A DNA stretch of 64,000 nucleotides from Anthopleura xanthogrammica (taxonomy: Eukaryota; Cnidaria; Anthozoa; Actiniaria; Actiniidae), in contig OZ025218.1 in assembly GCA_964019055.1 (NCBI GenBank), positions 7,082,954-7,146,953 of the forward strand, in the 5' to 3' direction. The translations under genes and the position numbers were made by a program. The notes below the pieces were generated by a model. The model worked only from the letters and a program-made list of their open reading frames with translations, searched no databases and was not told where the DNA came from. Below are positions 55,801 to 64,000 of this stretch, one piece after another (within the stretch, counting starts at the first letter, position 1; the number at the start of each line of letters is the position of its first letter).

Positions 55801-57706
55801 TCTTTCAAACACTTGTCCAAGTGTCAGTTGTACAATGTCCTCAATGGTGTTGGTACAAATCCACAGATCCTCCACCAGTTCAAGTTCAATTAGCTGGAGG
55901 AAGGTTAGCCAATTCTGGTCGACTTGAAGTCAGGTACCATGGTCAGTGGGGTACTGTATGTCAGTATGGATGGGACATGAAAGACGCTGAGGTGGTGTGT
56001 CGTATGCTTGGTTTCCCCGGAGTACAGGAATACAAAACCACCAACTTTACACCCGTCAAGGGTATAATATGGCTGAGATACGTTGGTTGTACAGAAAGAG
56101 AAACGTCGATTACAGACTGCAGTCACAATGGATGGGGGAAAGCATACTGTTCCCATAGTGAAGATGTTGGTTTGACCTGTAAGATGGGTACGTTATGTAT
56201 ATGATAAATATTGTTGTGTTAGTTTTGTATTGTATTGTGTCTCAAAATTTGTTTTGTTATTTCTAACTGTATTTCCTAAAATATGACAACAACAAAAAAA
56301 AAGTAAAAACAAAGTCCCTTGACTTTGAACTTATCTCTTTAAGGCACGATTAGAGCAACAACACAAACGACAGTAACTACAAACGAGGTATATAGACAAT
56401 ACAATTTTATCTGCTCAGAAACCACAGAATTATATAGAATATTATCTAAAGAAAGATAAAAAATAATAAAAAAATTTAAAGATGAATAAAAAATAAGGTT
56501 ATATAGCAATCCAAACACATAGTTTTCCAAGTGACGCAGACATAAGCATAACGACATACGCAAGGCGCAGATTTTAAGTTTGCCAGAAAAAAATTGTAAA
56601 AATAAAGAAATCAAATATCAACCGTAAAATACTATGTGCATATGCGTTTGTCGGATGCTGATTTTTGCGTCGCTTGGAAAACACCAGACATAAAATAATG
56701 AAAGATGTACAAAAATATTCTTGATATTTTTTTCTTACATAAATCAAAAGGGAACTACAGAACCAGACAGAATTATTTTTACACCAAGAAATAATTGCTC
56801 AAAAGAAGATGATGGTAAGAAAACATGTAATAGACCCCTTGTAGCACGTCAGAATGCAGCTCAATTTGGAGGACAAAACACTAGGTTTCCAGTTCACTTC
56901 CAAGGGGTCTATAGATATAGATATATATATAATTAAGTACACTATAATATTTTAAAAATATTTTCCTCCTTTGAGAAAATTCTAAAAGAATCTAGAATCT
57001 TTAGGCTGTGATCATAATTCTGATGTTCAAATTAAATATTTTGAGCTCAGAATTTTGTATTCAGTTAAGAAATCTTGAGGGTTTCAAGATCTTTTAACTT
57101 TGATTGGTTGCTATGGTTACTTGTGGAGATAAGGGTCGATTTCTTTAGCTAGTTTATCATCGTTATATCGATTCGGTAATCAATGATTTACGACTGAGTA
57201 AGCTGTAAAATGTATTGAGAACGAAACAAGTTGGAGTAGATGTGATGGTCAGGCACCGAGGCTATAGCAGACGTTAATGACTGTGGATAGTTGGGTATGT
57301 ACTGAATCTGATTCACTTTTGTTAACACATGCATTAGTCAATTGGTTTGATTTCGTTAACTGTTCTTTTATTGGTTCAAGCTCTTTCATCTCTAATTATC
57401 TCATACCTTTCATAGCCTTCCATCTCTTCCTTCTTCCTTCTATCCTATTCATTCATTCATTTATTCAATAGTTCGTTTCATATATACTCACCTATCCATT
57501 TCTTATTTCGTTTTGTTGTTTTTGCACTAGTTTCTCTCTCCACACAGGAATCCCATCAGTTTGTCGAAGGCGACAGTGATAGACTAGATGCAGACAGACA
57601 GACAGACTTTAGACTACTAAATAACAGGTAATAACAATGTTTAACACATATCAACACTATTTGAATGACTTACCTGAATAATATTCCTCCTCTTTATCTA
57701 AGATGA
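52825..57706 (+). CDS. SRCR gene B: four SRCR domains, two fused in one exon, with an in-frame stop
   Basis: Exons 52825-52873 (signal peptide MARLLLLLCAVFLLVD), 54433-55089 (two type-1 SRCR domains without an intron between them), 55359-55682 (type 2), 55867-56187 (type 3), 56344-56387 (Thr-rich GTIRATTQTTVTTNE), 56761-56814 (NQTELFLHQEIIAQKKMM), 57548-57627 (ESHQFVEGDSDRLDAD...) and a last exon with TGA at 57704-57706. The type 2 exon has TAA at 55538-55540, which would end the protein at 295 residues. Skipping that 324-base symmetric exon gives a 402-residue product. All borders are GT-AG and phases agree. No membrane segment, so probably secreted. Role inferred from SRCR proteins in general: ligand recognition or adhesion. 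Confidence 0.7.
52874..54432 (+). other. Gene B intron 1
   Basis: It holds a SINE-like segment (53090-53260), a (CTTA)n tract (53480-53505), a copy of the dispersed repeat also seen at 11982, and a CCGTG-rich tract (54015-54115). No exon seen. Confidence 0.6.
53090..53260 (-). mobile_element. Possible tRNA-derived SINE
   Basis: On the minus strand gcgggttcgattctcg is a good RNA polymerase III B box, preceded by gctcagtgtgtaattcaagg, which could be a weak A box. The remainder (aaaaccagagagcccga) recurs near 3640. No tRNA fold was established. Confidence 0.4.
55538..55540 (+). other. Premature stop in gene B type 2 SRCR exon
   Basis: TAA in the frame fixed by the acceptor at 55358, at the codon that is GGA in gene A (6463-6465) and in most array copies (EGET). 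Gene C has TGA at the same codon. Confidence 0.85.
56815..57547 (+). other. Gene B intron before the tail exon
   Basis: It contains a short TAGACCCC MITE (56831-56911), the block shared with gene A 7260-7600, and a pyrimidine-rich tract with CATT repeats before the acceptor. A hydrophobic open frame at 57277-57471 lacks splice signals and is treated as chance. Confidence 0.55.
56831..56911. mobile_element. Short TAGACCCC-type MITE in gene B
   Basis: 81 bases with both termini but only one of the two inner arms. It lies 16 bases after a splice donor, as does the copy in gene C (63562-63642). Confidence 0.75.
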
Positions 57707-57751
57707 TGACGTCAGTTGAGTTACTTCACCATGCTCTCTTCAGAATGATGT

Positions 57752-57783
<32 letters not shown>

Positions 57784-58140
57784 TGCATAGACACTAATGA
57801 ATCACAGGTAATAAAATGCTTTTAAAACACATATCAACACTATTTTAATGAATGACCTTCCTGATTGATGTTTTTCTCTTTGTTTCAGAAGATGACGTAA
57901 TTACAGTTGAGATACGTCACCAAGCTGTCCACAGAATGACGAAGACAGACAGACAGACATTTGCTATTTGGAGTTTTGTACATTACAATGTACACACGCC
58001 TGAAATCCTAATATAGTAGAGCGATAAAATAAGTATATAACAAATAGTAACTTACGTAGTCAAGAGTTAATCTATCAATGTACAATACAAATACATCTGT
58101 AGAAAACAATAAAAATACAAAAATGAAAAGATATGAAAAC
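57703..58140 (+). other. Gene B 3' UTR and polyadenylation region
   Basis: Acceptor-preceded blocks with GACA repeats, then AATAAA at 58108-58113. Matches 341-760 block by block. Confidence 0.5.
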
Positions 58141-58199
58141 CAAAACATTTCCCCTCCTTCTCCCCCACCCCTTATTTCCGTTATCAATCCCCCTGCAAA

Positions 58200-58640
58200 G
58201 ACTTGCACCCATACATGATGAGGACTGTTCAGAACATTCTCCCTACCCTCCCCCCCTCCATAGACACATACTTGCATCCATCCATGACGAGGACTGTCCG
58301 GGACTTTCTTCCTACCCTTCCCCTCCATAGATAAAGACTTGAACCCATCCATGACGAGGACTGTTCAGGACTTTCTCCCTACCCATCCCCCCTCTATAGA
58401 CACAGATTTGCACCCATCCATGACGAGGACTGTTCAGGACTTTCTCCCTACCCATCCCCCCTCTATAGACACAGATTTGCACCCATCCATGACGAGGACT
58501 GTTCAGGACTTTCTCCCTACCCATCCCCCCTCTATAGACACAGATTTGCACCCATCCATGACGAGGACTGTTCAGGACTTTCTCCCTATCCCTTCCCCTC
58601 CATAGACAAAGACTTGCACCCATCCGTGATGAGGACTGTT
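58200..58640. repeat. 69-bp minisatellite, about seven units
   Basis: The text atgacgaggactgttcagga (with variants) starts at 58215, 58284, 58351, 58420, 58489, 58558 and 58626, so the spacing is 67-69 bases. Because 69 is a multiple of three, long open frames appear on both strands without being genes. A single unit remains after gene A (7845-7895). Confidence 0.92.
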
Positions 58641-58649
58641 TAGGGTTGG

Positions 58650-59070
58650 GAAACTATAATGCTCCTCTACCATCTGGCGCGCAACCGTAAATTTGATTTT
58701 AGTAAAAATTCTAGTAAAATATAAGATGAAAGACAAATTTCATAGAGAAATTCTGTAATTATTTCTTAAAATCTGTTGGAATTGTTTTTCCAAAAGTTTG
58801 AATAATATTTGTGATTATTTTACATGAACTGATAACTCTTTTGAATCCCGTCCCCTGTCTCCCTCCCTCCTGCCAAACTAGACTCGAAAGCGTAACAAGG
58901 AGTGCTATAACGAACTGTGCTGTCAATCACAATCAATATCCTTACTATTTATACCTGATCACCGTGTCAGACTCTAGTCATTTTTCACTTACCTTCTGTC
59001 GTGGCTGCAACGTTCACTACATTTCCCTACAAACCTCATCTTGGATAACGACCTGAAGGCTGACTGATCG
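58650..59070 (+). promoter_or_regulatory. Promoter and 5' UTR of SRCR gene C
   Basis: TATTTATAC box at 58946-58954 and the conserved block through gactgatcg|ATG, near-identical to gene B. Confidence 0.6.
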
Positions 59071-59119
59071 ATGGCGCGCCTTCTGCTGCTACTGTGTGCT
59101 GTGTTCTTGTTGGTGGACG

Positions 59120-60590
59120 GTGAGTCTAAAACTTGATCAAACATTTTTCCTTATTAGTATACTGTTAGTTGATTTATCTCAGTAAATTAAGCCTAGCAAC
59201 TTTTCTAAATTCCTCAATCTTACAAGTTAATCTTATTATATCGTAAGTTAATTTACTTGATGCATTTGGTTAATTGCGGCTCAAAACTCACAATAACAAT
59301 CAAATAATCTAGAAAGGCATCTGTGATTTCGTGCAAATTTAAATAAAAAACACCTTCATGTAAGGCGTCTTGAATGCTCTGTAATGAAATACAGTTTTAC
59401 CAAATTGGACAATTTCATCAGTTAAGGATGTTCGTGGGCAAATGCGTTTCCTATCTGGTTTCCCCCTCAAACTTCGCATAGTGACATAAGAGCACCATAG
59501 AAGTTCGATGAGCAAATAAAAAATCGTTATCGTTGAGGAGTGAGATGATATCAAAGTACAGCCTTTTTCTCGTCGAAAATTGCTTGCGCGCAATCCATGA
59601 TAATCCCTGGTCGCTGTCAGGGTTATTTTACGTACATCTTCATCGGTTCTTTTACGTCCCTCCGATGTAGGGTGAGGTAGTGTGGAGAGACGGGCCGCCA
59701 TAGATGTATTTTATCACGTTCAAGCTTGATTTGCAATAGATCTTATTCGTCTCTATGCGGCAATAGTTTCTCATTTCAGACCATGTGTTTTTTCCTAGAG
59801 TATTATTTCTTTGTCTCACTGGCGTGAGAAAACACATGAACATGGATACAATAATCAAAGAAAGAATCTTATTCTCAAGAGAATGACACATGATTTGAAA
59901 TAGGAAAAAAATTACGGCTAACCCGGCTAAAGTCAAAAGTCCGTACAGCGTAGGGCACAGCCGCCATAGAGTGTTTTTCATCAACCCGTGAAACAAAGTT
60001 TACTAATGATAGCGTAATAGTAAGATAAACATCATAGAAAACAAAAGAATTAGAGTGAAGTAGTGCGTAATACGCTAAAGTGTATTTCACGGTTTTATGA
60101 GAATCACTCTATATCCGTGAAACAATTACTTTGTGTAAAAAAAGTAAAAAAGTATTTAGTTATCAACTATTTAGTTGTTAACTTGCTAAGGATTCACTCA
60201 GGCATGAACCAAGGCGGTAGATGTATTTGCTTTTGTTTCCAATGTTCTGCTCCAGTGAAAGAGTCATTCCAATAAACCTGGCCACTACTAACTAGCTGTC
60301 AGAGTTTATTATATACAAAGGAACAAAACGAAATAAAACGTTTAGCATCTAATGATTTCCATTTGATCAATTATAAGTGCCCATGCAGGATTATTGGAAT
60401 AACTCTATCCACTATTTCGTACAAAATATAGTGCAATTAGACAGTACATTGTTTGTTTAATTTCAAGGATATATGGCGCGCATTCGATCTATATACCAAA
60501 TTTAAAGTAACAAAAAAAAAATTGTTCCTTTAAGCCTTACGTAAAAATGAAAACACAAAGACTCTTACAAACGTTCCTGTTTTTTTACAG
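59120..60590 (+). other. Gene C intron 1
   Basis: It holds the MITE at 59983-60095 and otherwise no recognised feature. Its last 60 bases (gtaaaaatgaaaacacaaag) match the intron ends before type 1 exons in A and B. Confidence 0.6.
59983..60095. mobile_element. MITE-like repeat, copy 3
   Basis: Ends aacccgtgaaacaaagt and tgtatttcacggttt pair imperfectly. Related to 37541 and 38971. Confidence 0.6.
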
Positions 60591-60614
60591 AAGCGAAGTC
60601 CAAGGTAGCTGTTC
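60591..60614 (+). pseudogene. Stump of the type 1 SRCR exon of gene C
   Basis: Acceptor plus aagcgaagtccaaggtagct and gttc, then a jump to text found in gene A near 6115 (attagttcttttgacatc). About 430 bases, nearly all the exon and part of the next intron, are deleted. Confidence 0.8.
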
Positions 60615-61644
60615 TTGCATTAGTTCTTTTGACATCATTAATTATCGAATGTTCAAGTTACGTTTCATGACCATGTAGATTAAAACAGTTATCGATACAT
60701 AATGCGTATCTTTACTCTCTGAACATCAAATCAAGCAATGTAAGGAACGTGTTTAGAATGTTGTTTGTTTATTGAACAATATTTGTTTCAGAGGAGAAAG
60801 CGATCAAAGTTCGTCTGGTGGGCGAGCAAAGCCATACTGGCAAAGTAGAAATCCAGTATCAAGGGATCTGGGGAGTAGTGTGTGATTATCGTTGGGATAT
60901 ACAAGATGCTCACGTGATCTGCAGAATGCTCGGTTACAAAGCAGCTAAACACGCAATTTGGAACATTGAATGAGAAACACCAAGAAGAACGCTCATGGCT
61001 GGTGTGGTATGCAGTGGTAAAGAAAATTCCATAGCAGAGTGTGCTCACGGTGGATGGTGGAATGTCCCTTCATGGTGCTCGAATAAAGATCTTGCTGGTG
61101 TGGTTTGTCAGACAAATGAAGGTAAGAAAGACAAATCTCTACTTTACTCTAATTGTTCAAATATCATGACATCAAAACCAATCATCTACATAGTTCATTT
61201 GTTGATCAGATAAGAGCTTTAGTAAAGCTCTACTTATTCTCTTTCAAACACTTGTCCAAGTGTCAGTTGTACAATGACTTCAATGATGTTGGTACAAATC
61301 CACAGATCCTCCACCAGTTCAATTTCGTTTAGCTGGAGGAAGGTCAGCCAATTCTGGTTTACTTGAAGTCAGGTACCAAGGTCAGTGGGGTACTGTATGT
61401 GATAATGGATGGGACATAAAAGACGCTGAGGTGGTGTGTCGTATGCTTGGTTACCCTGGAGTACAGGAATACAAAACCACCAACTTTGCATCCGTCAAGG
61501 GTATAATATGGCTAGAAAACGTCGGTTGTACAGGAAGAGAAACGTCGATTGCAGACTGCAGTCACGATGAATGGGGGAATGTAGCCTGTTACCATAGTGA
61601 AGACGTTGGTGTGACGTGTAAAATGGGTACGTTATGTATATGAT

Positions 61645-62414
61645 AAATTAATGCTCCCAACCCATTGAAACAACTACAACAAAGTTTGTGGGGTAATGGG
61701 GTATCGAAATTAGGTCGCTCCAATCGCAATCACAGCAATAATTTAGCCTACTGGTCATGCATGGCAAAGAGAGGAGTAGTCCTCTCTCAATCTAGGGAAT
61801 TATAGAAAAAAATACTTATCTCTGTCACAGGGATTTCGCTGGTAGTAATGCCTCGATTCTTGAGTTGTGGTGGTATTTAAGTCGGAGAACCACGACAGGT
61901 ATAAGCGTTTTTGTATAATCTGGCTTTTTGAATGAAATTCGTGATGCACAATGTTTTTATACGCGTGTAGCTTTCCTTGCGAAGTTATAAACACATTACC
62001 GTCGGTACCATGCTGTTCAGTCTTGTTCTGGAACGTCGTGTTGGCGGCATTCCGTCTAAATCCCTTACCCCAGACAGTGTAAAAATAGAAAGATAGTCGG
62101 TATAGAGATATATACTCTTGTGAAATAACTGGAAATGTCTGCAGTAAGATAGCTCTTGAACCAGAATGGGTTCACTAAACTCACGTAGAGAATATACATA
62201 GAGACTTTGATAATCTGTCAAGCATACAGGACATGATTGGTCCGTAAATGGAGGCATGTCATACCATGTATTGTCCTTATAAGAGTATATTACATTATAA
62301 TCTGTTTACCCATGACACAAAGCTACTTTGTAGATCAGTATTAATTACTGTTGTGTACATTACTTAAGATATAGAAGGTAGATCTACTGAGACTAATGGT
62401 CGAGGCATTAATTT
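61645..62414. mobile_element. Insertion in gene C intron, 10-bp inverted ends
   Basis: Gene B reads straight from tgataaata to ttgttgtgtta here; gene C has about 780 extra bases whose ends are aaattaatgc and gcattaattt. A 90-codon minus frame inside (61985-62257) resembles nothing known to me. Probably a non-autonomous DNA element. Confidence 0.5.
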
Positions 62415-63561
62415 ATAAAGATATAATTTATTTGCTTATTGTTGATTGTTGTGTTACGTTTGTATTGTATAGGTGTCAAAAACATTTTTGTTATTTCTAA
62501 TTGTTATCTCCTAAAATATGGCACAACGTCTTTATTTGTAACAAAAATAAGAAAATAAAATCCTTTGACTTTGAACTTTTCTTTTGAAGGCACGATTAGA
62601 GCAACAACACAAGCACCTACTACTATTGCACCGTTGCTGACCAAAGGCCGAAAACCCTTGACCAGGTTAGGAATGATATATGCATTTAATGTTTAAAAAA
62701 AAATCAAATTTATATAATACTTACCTCTAATAATGTTAATCTTTCTTACTGTCGTAGAATCACCGAGAAACCGACATCAGCAACTAAGACGGGTACGTTA
62801 TGTAGATGATAAATATTGTTTTGTTACGTTTGTATTGTAGGTGTCTCAAACTTCTTCAGTTATTCAGTTGTAATTTTTATCTTGTAAAATATAGCACACC
62901 TTCTTCATTTGTAGCGAAAAAGTAAAAATAAAATCCTCTGACTTTGAACTGATCTCTTGAAGGCACGATTAGAGCAACAACACAAGCACCTACTACTATT
63001 GCACCGTTGCTGACCAAAGGCCGAAAACCATTGACCAGGTTAGGAATGATATATACATGTGTTGTTAAAATTTGTACCTGTAATAATATTTTCTTTCTTG
63101 CTGTCGCAGAATGACTGAAAAACCCACGTCAGAAACTATAAATGAGGTACATAGGGAATACAAGTTTATCTGCTCAAAAACCACAGAACTTTACAGAATT
63201 TTATCTAGAAAGATAGCAATACATCCAAAAAAAAACTCAGATAATCTTCAACAGATTTTCGCTAGTGACACAATCATAAACATAACGAAATACACAAGGC
63301 GTCGATTTTTAGTTTAACTTAAAGATTCGTAAAAATAAAGGGATCAAATACTAACCTTGAAATACTACCTGCGCATGCGTATACCGTCATTCTGAGGTTT
63401 ACGTTGCTAGGGAACACAAGACATAAAATAATGAAAGATGTACAAAATAATTCTTGGTTTTTTTTACCTTAAAACAAAAGGGGACGACAGAACCAGACAG
63501 AGTTGATTTTACACCAAGAAATAATAGCTCAAAAGAAAATGATGGTAAGAAAACATGTAAA

Positions 63562-63642
63562 TAGACCCCTTGAAGCACGTCAGAATGCAGCTCAATTTGG
63601 AGGACAAAACACTAGGTTTCCAGTTCACGTGCAAGGGGTCTA
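63562..63642. mobile_element. Short TAGACCCC-type MITE in gene C
   Basis: 81 bases, nearly the same as 56831-56911 and in the same position after the NQTEL exon donor, so the insertion predates the B/C duplication. Confidence 0.75.
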
Positions 63643-64000
63643 TAGATATAATTCAGTACACAATACTATCTTACACTGATAATTTCCCCCTTATTAAGAG
63701 TCTAAAGAATCTAGAATCTTTAGGCTGTGATCATAATTCTGATGTTCAAATTAAATATTTTGAGCTCAGAATTTTGTATTAAGTTATTCAGTTAAGAAAT
63801 CTTGAGGGTTTCAAGATCTCTTAACTTTGATTGGTTGCTATGGTTACTTGTGGAGATAAGAGTCGATTTCTTTAGCTAGTTTAACATCGTTATATCGATT
63901 CGGTAATCATTGTTTAACGACTGAGTAAGCTGTAAAATGTATTGACAACGAAACAACGCAAGTTAGAGTAGATGTGATGGTCAGGCACTGAGGCTGTAGC
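63643..64000 (+). other. Gene C intron running off the window
   Basis: Matches 56912-57270 of gene B closely (taggctgtgatcataattct, ttgattggttgctatggtta). The tail exon would be expected a few hundred bases beyond the end. Confidence 0.6.

Larger units (their letters stand above)
59071..63544 (+). pseudogene. SRCR gene C: type-1 exon deleted, type-2 exon with stop (3' end beyond window)
   Basis: Exons 59071-59119 (signal peptide identical to A and B), a 24-base stump of the type 1 exon from 60591, 60792-61121 (type 2, TGA at 60971-60973), 61306-61626 (type 3, intact), linker exons 62590-62665, 62758-62792, 62963-63038 and 63110-63146 (GTIRATTQAPTTIAPLLTKG and MTEKPTSETINE, the pair being duplicated) and 63491-63544 (NQTELILHQEIIAQKKMM). 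The tail exon lies beyond 64000. If the stump and type 2 exon are skipped, phases still join: leader, one SRCR domain, Thr/Pro linker, tail. So it is either a pseudogene or a reduced one-domain gene. Confidence 0.65.

Noticed and set aside
57277..57471. Hydrophobic 64-codon frame that might give gene B a membrane segment
   Set aside because: No acceptor or donor in the right phase, and the hydrophobicity comes from a pyrimidine-rich intron end.
58312..58623. Open frames with a repeated peptide on both strands
   Set aside because: The 69-bp minisatellite unit is a multiple of three, so frames stay open by arithmetic.

Overview
The window is animal nuclear DNA: AT-rich, intron-bearing, crowded with microsatellites, foldback/MITE elements and decayed non-LTR retrotransposons. 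A very long galaxin-type di-cysteine repeat protein and clustered scavenger-receptor cysteine-rich (SRCR) domain genes point to an anthozoan cnidarian, most likely a stony coral or close relative. That assignment is an inference from protein families; no species marker was seen.

Layout. (1) 1-760: last coding exon and 3' UTR of an SRCR gene lying to the left. (2) 4.6-7.8 kb, plus strand: SRCR gene A, with a TATA-type promoter, a signal-peptide exon and three SRCR exons (types 1-2-3). (3) 8.1-10.5 kb, minus: a 5'-truncated L2/CR1-like LINE with one frameshift. (4) 14.3-21.7 kb, plus: a giant secreted galaxin, 1611 residues from a small signal-peptide exon and one 4.8-kb exon of di-cysteine repeats. 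Its first intron carries a perfect 414-bp palindrome. (5) 22.7-25.6 kb: a satellite array of about 120-bp units. (6) 25.9-42.5 kb, minus: 26 SRCR exons or exon fragments of the same three types in the repeating order 1-2-3, built by segmental duplication and partly decayed. (7) 44.25-46.36 kb, minus: a dead L1-like insertion with a poly-A tail and 14-bp target duplications. (8) 46.4-52.4 kb: no gene seen, several foldback elements. (9) 52.4-58.1 kb, plus: SRCR gene B. (10) 58.2-58.6 kb: a 69-bp minisatellite. (11) 58.6 kb to the end, plus: SRCR gene C, running off the window.

How it fits together. Genes A, B and C share near-identical promoters, signal-peptide exons, phase-1 symmetric SRCR exons and 3' regions, so they are recent duplicates. 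They differ by exon gain (two type-1 SRCR domains fused in one exon in B), exon loss (type-1 exon deleted in C; 3' linker and tail exons absent from A) and a stop codon at the same codon of the type-2 exon in both B and C. The inverted array between them uses the same three cassettes but shows no signal-peptide exon, carries two nonsense codons and several truncated exons, and may be a partly dead reservoir of SRCR cassettes. The predicted products are secreted multi-SRCR proteins, a class usually linked to recognition or adhesion, beside a secreted galaxin of the kind found in coral skeletal organic matrix. Exon borders were placed by eye from splice consensus, phase and comparison among copies; no transcript evidence was available.
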